DNA from: VXPQ01 sp965223485
GTDB taxonomy: Bacteria > Bacteroidota > Rhodothermia > Rhodothermales > VXPQ01
Assembly: GCA_965223485.1 (NCBI GenBank)
Contig: OZ244993.1
Coordinates: 2,108,001-2,172,000 of the forward strand
Length of the DNA: 64,000 nucleotides
Direction: 5' to 3'
The position numbers were made by a program, and so were the translations under genes. The notes beneath the pieces are model-generated. The model saw nothing but the letters and a program-made list of their open reading frames with translations, was not told the origin of the DNA and did not search any database. Position 1 is the stretch's first letter. Every line of letters begins with the position of its first letter. Of this stretch, positions 24,755 through 33,121 are shown one piece after another.

Positions 24755-27100
24755 ATGATGAAAGCCAGTTACAAGTTTTTTACGGGCGCTGTCCTTGCGT
24801 TCACGATGGGGGTGCTGGGCGCAGGCACGGCTGCTGCGCAGTTCACCATAACATGGCTCGACATTGGGGACTACCAGGACGGATATACCCAGATCGGCGT
24901 CAAGGACGAAACGTCGAACCTGATGGCCTATCCGGCCATTCACCGGAATTCGGCCCACGAGCGTTCCGGCGCCTTCTGGATCGGCGCCAAGAACTGGACG
25001 GATCCCAACGGGCAAGCCTATCCGTATTACACGTCGCGCATCGGTCCCCGCGACCCCGGCGTCGATTTTGCCTATCCGCTCGAGGACAAACTGGTTGCCA
25101 AATGGGAGGACAGCGAGGTGACCGTGGACGGCGTGGCTTCCTTCGACCGCGTGGCGGTCGTGAGCGAGGTCGATCCGAGTCTGGCTGCCGACCGGATGCA
25201 GGAGTCCACATGGAACATGGATATAGGCGTAACCGTGCGCAAGCGGGCCTATGCGTACAGCAACGGTTTCCACGACGAATACCACATCGTCGAATATCTC
25301 TTTACGAATACGGGAAATACCGATGACGATCCAGAGATAGAGCTCGATGGTCAAACGCTGGATGAGACCTACTTCTACTGGATTCATCGTTGGCGCGGTG
25401 GTCTTGATGGCGCCTGGGTCGGCGACGGCGGTCAAGTGTGGGGCAAGTACAGCATGGTGGACGCCGTGGGCGATGGACATGCCGATTATCCCCTCGATAT
25501 CACGGCATATTACCTCTGGAAGGGCTACGAACCGGATTTCGATGCCAGCAAGTGGGATAATCTGGGTGCGCCGCTCATTGAAGCCGGCAGGCGATTTGCG
25601 CAAGGCGATACGGTAGGCCGGCTTTCGGGCGCCTACTTCGATGGGGAGATGCCGGTGTATGCTCCGAATTCCATGAGCGACGCATCCTTCGATCGTTCGA
25701 TACAGCCGCATACGATCGGTTTCATGGATCAGGACGAGAAGTTGACGGCGGCGGGGGCTGCGCATAGCGAGTACTACGAGGACGGCATCCTGACGCGTGA
25801 GGACCATACGGCGGCGCCGGCGGGATGCTCTTCGGATGTGACCCGCACGCGCATGTGCCCGATGTGGGCGGATCGTATCGAACCTGAGGGTAAATTCTGG
25901 GAGCCGACCAACAACCCGAGCCAGGGGCGCCAGGGCGGCCACGCCGCGACGGCGGCCTATGGTCCCTACGACATGGCATTCGGCGACGAAGTGCGTATCG
26001 TGTTTGTCCGTTCAGTAGGCGCCCTCGACTTCGATGCGGCGCTGGTCGTGGGCAGGGAATACTCGCTTACGGGTTGGGATCGGGACAGGGTCATTCGCTA
26101 TGACGCCAACGGCGATGGGGTCATCAAGGACGATGTGCCGTACAGTTTCCACGATGTGTACGACCTTGGCCTCGAAGCCATGACGAAGAACCAGTGGGTG
26201 CTGACGGCGCGGGATTCGTTGTTCAAGAATTTCCTCAAGGGCAAGGCAGTCTATGAGGCGTCGAACGACTTCACGGCGTATCCGATAGTGCAGCCGCCGC
26301 TTCCGCCGAGGACGTTCTCGGTGGCTGGCAAGCCTGGCGAGGTCGAACTCTCCTGGGAGCCGCTGAGCGGCGGCCCCGCGCGCGTTGGCTGGGAAGTATA
26401 TCGCACGAGCCGCGGTACCTTCTGGAGCCCGGCGTACGACTACGTGCGTGATCCGGGATCGGACGGTTTATTGGGGGCGCTGAGCAGCACGGACCAGAAC
26501 GTGATGAATAAGCGGCTTCGCCGGACGGAGGACGAATTGCCGTACACCTGTGTGCGCGGCGCTCGTCCCGATTGCAAGGCCCCCATGCTGGATGCGGGGG
26601 CTACGTCATTCAGCGATACGGACGTGGTGCGCGGTGAGGATTACTACTACTACCTCGTCGCCGTGGGCGAAAACCTTCCCAACGATCCCAATGGACTCAG
26701 GGGCGTTCCCGGCGGTGGCGTGCCGCTGCGCAGCGGCCGGTATTTCACGCAGACCTACCAGCCTGCCAACCTGAAGCGTCCACCGTTCGGGGCTACCGGG
26801 ACGATCGAGGATGTGCGCGTGGTGCCGAATCCGGTGAACCTCGGTTCCGATCAGTCCATTCGTTTCACGAAAGAGGACGAAGTAGCTTTCTTCAACATTC
26901 CGGGGGACTGCACGATCAAGATTTATTCGGAGATCGGCGAGCTCATTCAGACCATCGAACACGCCGACGGCAGCGGGGACGAGAAATGGAACCTTACCAC
27001 GAGCGCCCGGCAGTTGCTCGTGAGCGGCATTTACATTGCCGTGGTTACCGACAATGAAACGAACGAGCAGGTATTCCGGAAATTCACGGTCATTCGGTAA
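24755..27100 (+). CDS. Array A large secreted protein with T9SS-like C-terminal domain
   Basis: A 781-residue protein with a signal peptide ending AAAQ near residue 29. The body contains conserved segments shared with the array B counterpart: WLDIGDYQ at the mature N-terminus, GAFWIGAKNW, VAYSNGFHDEYHIVEYLFTNTG-like text, AYGPYDMAFGDEVRIVFVRSVGAL, and an EF-hand/dockerin-like loop DANGDGVIKDD near residue 450. A fibronectin-III-like stretch follows (PPLPPRTFSVAGKPGEVELSW). The last 95 residues (VRVVPNPVN... IKIYSEIGELIQTIEHADGSG ... GIYIAVVTDNETNEQVFRKFTVIR) have the layout of T9SS C-terminal sorting domains. A PorV-like gene follows directly. It is probably displayed at the surface and may be the substrate-binding partner of the receptor; that role is inferred. 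Confidence 0.75.
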   Translation: MMKASYKFFTGAVLAFTMGVLGAGTAAAQFTITWLDIGDYQDGYTQIGVKDETSNLMAYPAIHRNSAHERSGAFWIGAKNWTDPNGQAYPYYTSRIGPRDPGVDFAYPLEDKLVAKWEDSEVTVDGVASFDRVAVVSEVDPSLAADRMQESTWNMDIGVTVRKRAYAYSNGFHDEYHIVEYLFTNTGNTDDDPEIELDGQTLDETYFYWIHRWRGGLDGAWVGDGGQVWGKYSMVDAVGDGHADYPLDITAYYLWKGYEPDFDASKWDNLGAPLIEAGRRFAQGDTVGRLSGAYFDGEMPVYAPNSMSDASFDRSIQPHTIGFMDQDEKLTAAGAAHSEYYEDGILTREDHTAAPAGCSSDVTRTRMCPMWADRIEPEGKFWEPTNNPSQGRQGGHAATAAYGPYDMAFGDEVRIVFVRSVGALDFDAALVVGREYSLTGWDRDRVIRYDANGDGVIKDDVPYSFHDVYDLGLEAMTKNQWVLTARDSLFKNFLKGKAVYEASNDFTAYPIVQPPLPPRTFSVAGKPGEVELSWEPLSGGPARVGWEVYRTSRGTFWSPAYDYVRDPGSDGLLGALSSTDQNVMNKRLRRTEDELPYTCVRGARPDCKAPMLDAGATSFSDTDVVRGEDYYYYLVAVGENLPNDPNGLRGVPGGGVPLRSGRYFTQTYQPANLKRPPFGATGTIEDVRVVPNPVNLGSDQSIRFTKEDEVAFFNIPGDCTIKIYSEIGELIQTIEHADGSGDEKWNLTTSARQLLVSGIYIAVVTDNETNEQVFRKFTVIR

Positions 27101-27186
27101 TCCGGGCACGGGGCGGATCGCTCGTCGGTTCGCCCCCGAGGCCTCGACACATGAGACCCCTTATCGACATTCAATCAGGCTTGATT

Positions 27187-28263
27187 ATGAAAAGGAGTAT
27201 TGCTACCACGTGCTTTCTCGTAGCCATCGGGTTACTGACGGCCCCGTCGACGTTTGCGCAGATTCCCGGTCCGGAGACCGAAGTGGAAACGGTCAAGCGG
27301 GGCCAGACCGGCTTCAAGTTTCTCTCGGCGTCCGTTGATGCGAGGGCAACCGCCATGGGCGGCGCCGTAACCTCGTCCACGACAGGTTCTTCGACGGCGA
27401 TGTTCTACAACCCTGCGTCTATGGCTCGTATAGACGGCGATTTCAGCGCAGGCGTGGGCATCATGAACTACCTCGTGGACATCAAATACAATGTCGCGAG
27501 TGTGGCGTACCGCCCGGCCGGAGGAAACTACGGGGTGGTCGGTCTCTCCCTGGTGAACGTGAATTACGGGGATTTCTTCGAAACGGTTCGTGCGGAAAAC
27601 GAGCAGGGGTTCCTTGAGTTGGGCACGTATAATCCGACTGCGCTTGCGATAGGCGTAGGGTATGCGCGGTCGTTCACGGATCGCTTTTCCATAGGTGCGC
27701 ATGTCAAGTACGCCAAGCAGGACCTGGGTTCGTTCGCCAAAGCGCGCACGGACGATGGCACTGCCCTTGGCGATGGCACGTCCGCCACGTTCGAGGATTA
27801 TGGGCTGAATACCATCGCGGTGGATTTCGGCGTGCTGTACGATACGGGCTTCGAGAGCCTCACGATCGCTATGAGCACCCGGAATTTCTCACGGGAGCTG
27901 GTGTACGAGCGCGAGCGTTTCGAACTTCCCCTGACATTCCAGATCGGCATGTCGATGGATGTGATGGACCTGACCAGTATGGATCCGAACATGCACTCCT
28001 TCATGGTTTCCGTGGATGCTCAGCGGCCGCGTGACTTTTCAGAGCATATCAAGATCGGTGGCGAGTACACGCTCATGAACATATTGTCCTTGCGCGGCGG
28101 TCTGGGACGCCCCTTTGTGGGCGAAGACTCGGAAGAATCGTTCAGCGCCGGTGCGGGCTTGAAATATAGCGCTTCCGGGATTGGATTCGGCGTGGATTAT
28201 GCCTACACGGACTTCGGTGATTTCGGCACTATCCAGCGCTTCGCCGTTAACATTTCCTTCTGA
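27187..28263 (+). CDS. Array A PorV/PorQ-family outer-membrane protein
   Basis: A 358-residue FadL-like beta-barrel of the PorV/PorQ family, with a signal peptide (MKRSIATTCFLVAIGLLTAPSTFAQ). The family hallmark is TGFKFLSASVDARATAMGGAVTSSTTGSSTAMFYNPASMARIDG. The barrel ends ...DFGTIQRFAVNISF with a terminal Phe. PorV is the T9SS shuttle that binds cargo C-terminal domains at the outer membrane. Here it directly follows a putative cargo gene, which suggests a dedicated shuttle. The ATG at 27187 gives a normal signal peptide; an ATG at 27151 would add 12 residues. Confidence 0.85.
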   Translation: MKRSIATTCFLVAIGLLTAPSTFAQIPGPETEVETVKRGQTGFKFLSASVDARATAMGGAVTSSTTGSSTAMFYNPASMARIDGDFSAGVGIMNYLVDIKYNVASVAYRPAGGNYGVVGLSLVNVNYGDFFETVRAENEQGFLELGTYNPTALAIGVGYARSFTDRFSIGAHVKYAKQDLGSFAKARTDDGTALGDGTSATFEDYGLNTIAVDFGVLYDTGFESLTIAMSTRNFSRELVYERERFELPLTFQIGMSMDVMDLTSMDPNMHSFMVSVDAQRPRDFSEHIKIGGEYTLMNILSLRGGLGRPFVGEDSEESFSAGAGLKYSASGIGFGVDYAYTDFGDFGTIQRFAVNISF

Positions 28264-29986
28264 TAAGGTCTCCCGTTTCTGCTTGACAGGTTGGCCGGGC
28301 GCTGTTCTTGTCTGTTTCGCTGCGGGTTGGTTGAGCGCTTGTTCGCTCTCTACCTCGCGGTTGGCGGACGAGGAGGGTGTCCGGCTTCCTGTTTTTACGA
28401 ATGTTGCCGCGGAATCCGGCCTTGGCGCCTTCAGGCATGTCAATGGCGCTGCCGGAGACAAGTGGTATCCCGAGCAGATGGGGTCCGGAGGGGGATTTTT
28501 CGATTACGACGGCGATGGCTGGAGCGACATTCTGCTCCTTGGCGGCGGCGATTGGGATCCCGAAACGCCGGTCCAGGCAATCTTTCTGTACCGGAACAAT
28601 GGCGACGGCTCCTTCACTGAGGTAACGGAAGCGGCAGGTCTGGCCGGTGTGGATGGGTATACGATAGGAATGGTCGCTGCCGACTACGACAACGACGGGG
28701 ACGCGGACCTCTATATTACCTGTCTCGAGGAGAATTTTTTCTTCCGAAACGACGAGGGGCGATTCGTCGAGGCAACGCGCGAGGCGGGTCTGGAAGGGAA
28801 CGACATCTGGAGCAGTTCCGCTATTTTCTTCGATGCGGACCGGGACGGGGACGCCGATCTGTATGTTGCGAACTATGTGGCATGGACGCCTGAAACGGAC
28901 ATTTTCTGCCCGCTTCGGGGAACGGTCAAGTTGTATTGCCACCCTGCCGTGTATACCGGGGTGCAAAGCCGGTATTATGTGAACGAAGGGAATGGCGCGT
29001 TTGTGGATCGAACCGAAGCCGCCGGTTTCATGCCGACGCTTGGCAAATCGCTGGGCGTTGCCGAACTGGATTTTAACTTCGACGGCTGGCCCGATCTTGC
29101 CGTGGCGAACGACGGAGAGGGTGATTTGCTGTTTCGGAACAATGCGGACGGCACGTTCACCGATATCGGGGCGCCGAGCGGGTTTGCGTTCAGCGAGCAC
29201 GGGGAAGCCCGCGCCGGCATGGGCATTGACGCGGGGATCACGGACAGTACGGGGCGTTATTCCCTGTACGTGGGCAATTTTTCAGGTGAAATGATCGGGG
29301 CGTACCGCCATGTCGAGGGCGAATCGTTCATCGACCGGGCGGCGCTGTCGCGCATCGGATTTCCAAGTTTGCTGTCGCTTACGTTCGGGCTGTTTCTCAT
29401 GGATGTGGACATGGATACGGACCTGGATCTGTTTGCTGCGAATGGGCACGTACACCCGGACAGAACCGGCGAGAACGACCGTATTCGCTACCGGCAGCCC
29501 GCACAGCTTTTCCTGAATCGGGGCGATGGGGTGTTCGATGAATTTACTCCGGGGGAGGGGGTATGGACGCATCTGCTTGTGGGGCGCGGGGCCGCCTATG
29601 CGGATTACGACCAGGACGGGGATCAGGATATTCTTCTCACAGAGAACGGGGCCCCGGCGCATCTATGGCGCAACGATACGACCCCCGGACATTATCTGCG
29701 CGTGCATGTCGAGGGTCGTACAAGCAATCGCGACGGTCTCGGAACCCGCATTACGGCCAGACTGGGCGACTTGACCATGGAACGGCGCATTCGGACAGGA
29801 TCCAGTTATCTTGCGCAATCGGAGCCGGTGGCTGCGTTCGGGCTCGGTAGCCGGGAGGAAGTCGATTCGCTGATCGTGTACTGGCCCGGCGGTCTTGTCG
29901 AGCGGTTTGCCAGCGTGGCGGGTGATCGGGATGTGCTCCTTGTCGAAGGGACGGGCGATCTGACACCTATCCGGCCGCATCCATAA
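28199..29986 (+). CDS. Array A CRTAC1-type FG-GAP/ASPIC-UnbV lipoprotein 1
   Basis: About 595 residues. The mature part carries repeated FG-GAP calcium-binding motifs (DYDGDGWSDILLL, DYDNDGDADLYIT, DADRDGDADLYVANYVAW, DFNFDGWPDLAVANDG, DVDMDTDLDLFAANGHV, DYDQDGDQDILLTENG), an integrin-alpha-like propeller. It ends in an ASPIC/UnbV domain (RVHVEGRTSNRDGLGTRITARLG ... RRIRTGSSYLAQSEP ... YWPGG). A lipobox (GWLSAC) near the N-terminus indicates a lipoprotein. The start is uncertain: ATG 28199 overlaps the PorV gene by 65 bases, while TTG 28283 lies just after its stop and gives a shorter signal. It probably binds a ligand or partner at the cell surface. Confidence 0.8.
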   Translation: MPTRTSVISALSSASPLTFPSDKVSRFCLTGWPGAVLVCFAAGWLSACSLSTSRLADEEGVRLPVFTNVAAESGLGAFRHVNGAAGDKWYPEQMGSGGGFFDYDGDGWSDILLLGGGDWDPETPVQAIFLYRNNGDGSFTEVTEAAGLAGVDGYTIGMVAADYDNDGDADLYITCLEENFFFRNDEGRFVEATREAGLEGNDIWSSSAIFFDADRDGDADLYVANYVAWTPETDIFCPLRGTVKLYCHPAVYTGVQSRYYVNEGNGAFVDRTEAAGFMPTLGKSLGVAELDFNFDGWPDLAVANDGEGDLLFRNNADGTFTDIGAPSGFAFSEHGEARAGMGIDAGITDSTGRYSLYVGNFSGEMIGAYRHVEGESFIDRAALSRIGFPSLLSLTFGLFLMDVDMDTDLDLFAANGHVHPDRTGENDRIRYRQPAQLFLNRGDGVFDEFTPGEGVWTHLLVGRGAAYADYDQDGDQDILLTENGAPAHLWRNDTTPGHYLRVHVEGRTSNRDGLGTRITARLGDLTMERRIRTGSSYLAQSEPVAAFGLGSREEVDSLIVYWPGGLVERFASVAGDRDVLLVEGTGDLTPIRPHP

Positions 29987-30009
29987 GTTCCTTTACGCGC
30001 GAAAGTAAA

Positions 30010-31830
30010 GTGCTGAGCGAAGTGGTTTTGATCAGAGTATCCATAAGTATATCCAGGCGCCCGGTTTGCGGGGTGCGCCGTGCGGTGCATTTCGCCATAC
30101 GCTGCATCGGTATCGCTGTAACCGCATCTTGCACGGGACTTGTTGCCGGGTGTGCGGGAGGGGAAGATGCATCTCCCGGCTCTCCGTCTGCTGCGCTTGT
30201 TTTCACGGAGGTCACCGAGGAGGCGGGCCTTGGGGAATACCGGCACCGGAATGGGGGTCTCGGCCAGAAATGGATGCCCGAGGTAGTGGGGCCCGGCGGG
30301 GCATTTCTTGACTACGATGGCGACGGCTGGCAGGATATTCTGCTGGTGGGCGGTGGACGGTGGGCGCGTGTTTCCGACGAGCCGGTCGAAGCGCTGCGGC
30401 TTTATCGTAATCTCGGGGATGGGACGTTTGATGATGTCTCCGTCGCAGCAGGCCTCAGTGGCATAGAGGCATACGGATTCGGCGTGGCCGCTGCCGATTA
30501 CGACAACGACGGGGACACGGATTTTTTTCTGACGACCCTCCACGAGAACCTGCTTTTTCGCAACGACGCCGGGCGGTTTGAGGAAGTCGGGGAAGAGGCG
30601 GGGCTCGCGGACGAGGCCTACTGGAGCACATCCGCCGTATTCTTCGACGCCGACCGGGACGGCTGGGTCGATTTATTCGTGGGCAACTATGTGTTCTGGA
30701 CGCCCGAGACGGATATTTCCTGTTTTCACGAGGGGGAGAAGGCCTATTGCACGCCGCAGAATTATGCGGGCGTCGCCAGCGCCTTCTATCGCAACAAGGG
30801 CGATGGCGCCTTTGTCGACGCGACGCAGGAGGCCGGTTTTTCGGGCGCTATCGACCCCGTGCTGGACAAGACGCTCGGCGTGGCCGAACTGGACATAACC
30901 GGAGACGGACATTCCGATCTGTATGTAGCCAACGATACGGAGCGGAACTTGCTGTTCGTGAATCGCGGGGACGGCACGTTTGCCGAGGCCGCTGTGCGCA
31001 GTGGCGTGGCCTACGACCAGCATGGGCAATCGCGGGCAGGCATGGGGGTGGATGCGGGCGTGGTGGACAGCACCGGACAAACGACCATCTTCGTGGGTAA
31101 TTTTACCCAGGAAACAGTGAGCGTTTTCCGGCATGCCTCGGGTGGTTATTTCACGGATCGGGCTACGATATCCCGCGTCGGATTTCCGACGATGGGCACC
31201 CTGACATTCGGCCTGTTTCTTTTCGACGCGGACCTGGATGGAGACCTCGACCTTTTTCTCGCCAACGGCCATGTACTGGAGCATATCGCCGAGATTCTCG
31301 AGGGGGCGGCTTTTGCGGAGCCGGCGCAGCTTTTTCTCAATCGGGGCGACGGGATATTCAACGAAGCGCTTCCAACGACCGGCGTGCTTGCGCAGCCGAT
31401 GGTGGCCCGTGGCGCTGCCTATGCCGATTACGACCGGGACGGGGACCTCGACGTATTGCTGCTGGAAAACGCCGGGCCGGTGCATCTCTGGCGCAACGAT
31501 CTGAACGGGAAAGGGTGGTTGCATATCCGGCTGGAAGGGCGCGCCAGCAACGGCAGTGCGCTTGGCGCACGGATCGAAGCGATAGTCGGCGATTTGCGCA
31601 TGGAGCGCCGCATCCGGTCGGGTTCGAGTTTTTTGTCACAGTCCGCATTGCCTGCGGTATTCGGGTTGGGAGCACGTCGGCAAGTAGATAGTCTAATAGC
31701 ATATTGGCCGAGCGGTCTCGTCGAGCGTTTTGCTGGAGTGGCAGCTGGGCAAGAGGTGGTGCTTGTCGAGGGGTCCGGCGTGTTGCGCCCGGCAGAACCC
31801 GTCGCAGGGCGTTCCAGGGGGATCCGGTAA
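30010..31830 (+). CDS. Array A CRTAC1-type FG-GAP/ASPIC-UnbV lipoprotein 2
   Basis: 606 residues from the GTG at 30010; an in-frame GTG at 30073 would give a more typical 27-residue lipoprotein signal (MRRAVHFAIRC...) ending at the lipobox LVAGC. The FG-GAP calcium loops are DYDGDGWQDILLVGGG, DYDNDGDTDFFLT, DADRDGWVDLFVGNYVFW, DITGDGHSDLYVAND, DADLDGDLDLFLANGHV and DYDRDGDLDVLLLENAG. The C-terminal ASPIC/UnbV domain includes RLEGRASNGSALGARIEAIVG and RRIRSGSSFLSQS. It is a paralogue of the preceding gene, 24 nt downstream, and is followed by a TPR lipoprotein with which it is probably co-translated. Confidence 0.83.
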   Translation: MLSEVVLIRVSISISRRPVCGVRRAVHFAIRCIGIAVTASCTGLVAGCAGGEDASPGSPSAALVFTEVTEEAGLGEYRHRNGGLGQKWMPEVVGPGGAFLDYDGDGWQDILLVGGGRWARVSDEPVEALRLYRNLGDGTFDDVSVAAGLSGIEAYGFGVAAADYDNDGDTDFFLTTLHENLLFRNDAGRFEEVGEEAGLADEAYWSTSAVFFDADRDGWVDLFVGNYVFWTPETDISCFHEGEKAYCTPQNYAGVASAFYRNKGDGAFVDATQEAGFSGAIDPVLDKTLGVAELDITGDGHSDLYVANDTERNLLFVNRGDGTFAEAAVRSGVAYDQHGQSRAGMGVDAGVVDSTGQTTIFVGNFTQETVSVFRHASGGYFTDRATISRVGFPTMGTLTFGLFLFDADLDGDLDLFLANGHVLEHIAEILEGAAFAEPAQLFLNRGDGIFNEALPTTGVLAQPMVARGAAYADYDRDGDLDVLLLENAGPVHLWRNDLNGKGWLHIRLEGRASNGSALGARIEAIVGDLRMERRIRSGSSFLSQSALPAVFGLGARRQVDSLIAYWPSGLVERFAGVAAGQEVVLVEGSGVLRPAEPVAGRSRGIR

Positions 31831-31863
31831 TTGCAACGGTTCTTCGTGAACAGGAGAAAGGTT

Positions 31864-33099
31864 ATGATACGACGGTTTTGCATGGTGGCGGTCGCCTTCC
31901 TGCTTGCAGGGTGTGCGCAGGAAGGTGTGGAAGAGCCGCTTACCCGGACGGACGAACTCCGTGCATCGCTGCCCCTGAACGTGCAACGGTTTATGCTTCA
32001 GGCCGAGACGGCGTGGCGTCAGGGGAATTACCTGCATGCGCTGGCGCTCACCGACAGCGTTGCGAAGTATGCCCCGGAACTGGCGGATACCTACTTCCTG
32101 CGCGGAAGAATCTACACGGACCTGAACCAGCTCGACATTGCGAATGCAGCGTACGCCACTGCCCTCGCCGCAGACGAGGAGTACCGCGGGGCGCACATGA
32201 ATATCGGCATCAATCATTTTCGCAGGGGGCGGCTCCGGGATGCGGTCGGCGCCTTCCGGCGGGAAGAGGCGATCATGCCGAATACGCATCTGTACCTCGA
32301 AATGGGCCGCACGTATGCAAAACTTGGCATGGCCGACAGTGCGCAGTGGTCGTACGAGCAGGCCATTACGATCGACAGCACGAACACGACGGCCTACATG
32401 TGGCTGGGGCAACTCCACGAGGAGATGGGGGATTTCGAGACGGCCATCGCTCTGTCGAAACGCGCCGCTGCACTCAGACCGGAGAGCGCGGACTACCGCT
32501 ATGTGATCGGGTCACAGTTGCTCCGCATGGGCGAGGTCGAGGAGGCTGTCGCGCAGCTCCGCACCGTGGTCGAGGAACGCCCGTGGCATCATGGTGCGCA
32601 GTACAATCTCGGACAGGCATTGATGCGTCTTGGCGAGGAGGCCGAGGCAGAGACGCATCTTGCGCTGGCCGAAGAGGCTCAGGGAATCCAGCAGGAGGTC
32701 AACGAGGCGCACGAAGCAGTGAACCGGGACCCCAGCGATGTGCAGAATTGGCTGCACTTGAGCGAGGTACACCGCAAGGCGGGGATGTACGATCGGGCGC
32801 TGGATGCCTACAAACGGGCCATTGCCATCATTCCGAACGATCTTCGAATGCACGTTAACCTGGCGTCGCTGATGCTGGAAAGCGGCGATGCCGACGGCGC
32901 TATTGCGCAATACCGGATGGTCGTCGATCGCGATCCGTCCTTGGCGGATGCCTGGCTGAACCTGGGCGTGGCCTATGGCAATGCCGAACGGTATGACGAG
33001 GCGCGCCAGGCCTGGGAAATGACGATCCGGCTCGATCCGGGCAACCGCACCGCCCGAAACAACCTGAATATGCTTGCCCGCATGGCGAGCGAAGGATAA
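31864..33099 (+). CDS. Array A TPR lipoprotein
   Basis: A 411-residue lipoprotein: signal MIRRFCMVAVAFLLAGC with the lipobox LAGC at residues 14-17. The rest is tetratricopeptide repeats, about ten, for example ADTYFLRGRIYTDLNQLDIANAAYATAL and TAYMWLGQLHEEMGDFETAIALSKRA. A family-specific stretch in the middle, ERPWHHGAQYNLGQALMRLGEEAEAETHL, recurs at the same place in the three array B TPR proteins. AGGAGAAAGG is a good ribosome-binding site 5 nt before the ATG. TPR superhelices bind other proteins; the adjacent FG-GAP lipoproteins are the obvious candidate partners. Confidence 0.87.
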   Translation: MIRRFCMVAVAFLLAGCAQEGVEEPLTRTDELRASLPLNVQRFMLQAETAWRQGNYLHALALTDSVAKYAPELADTYFLRGRIYTDLNQLDIANAAYATALAADEEYRGAHMNIGINHFRRGRLRDAVGAFRREEAIMPNTHLYLEMGRTYAKLGMADSAQWSYEQAITIDSTNTTAYMWLGQLHEEMGDFETAIALSKRAAALRPESADYRYVIGSQLLRMGEVEEAVAQLRTVVEERPWHHGAQYNLGQALMRLGEEAEAETHLALAEEAQGIQQEVNEAHEAVNRDPSDVQNWLHLSEVHRKAGMYDRALDAYKRAIAIIPNDLRMHVNLASLMLESGDADGAIAQYRMVVDRDPSLADAWLNLGVAYGNAERYDEARQAWEMTIRLDPGNRTARNNLNMLARMASEG

Positions 33100-33121
33100 T
33101 GCATTTTTTGCTTTCTCTACG

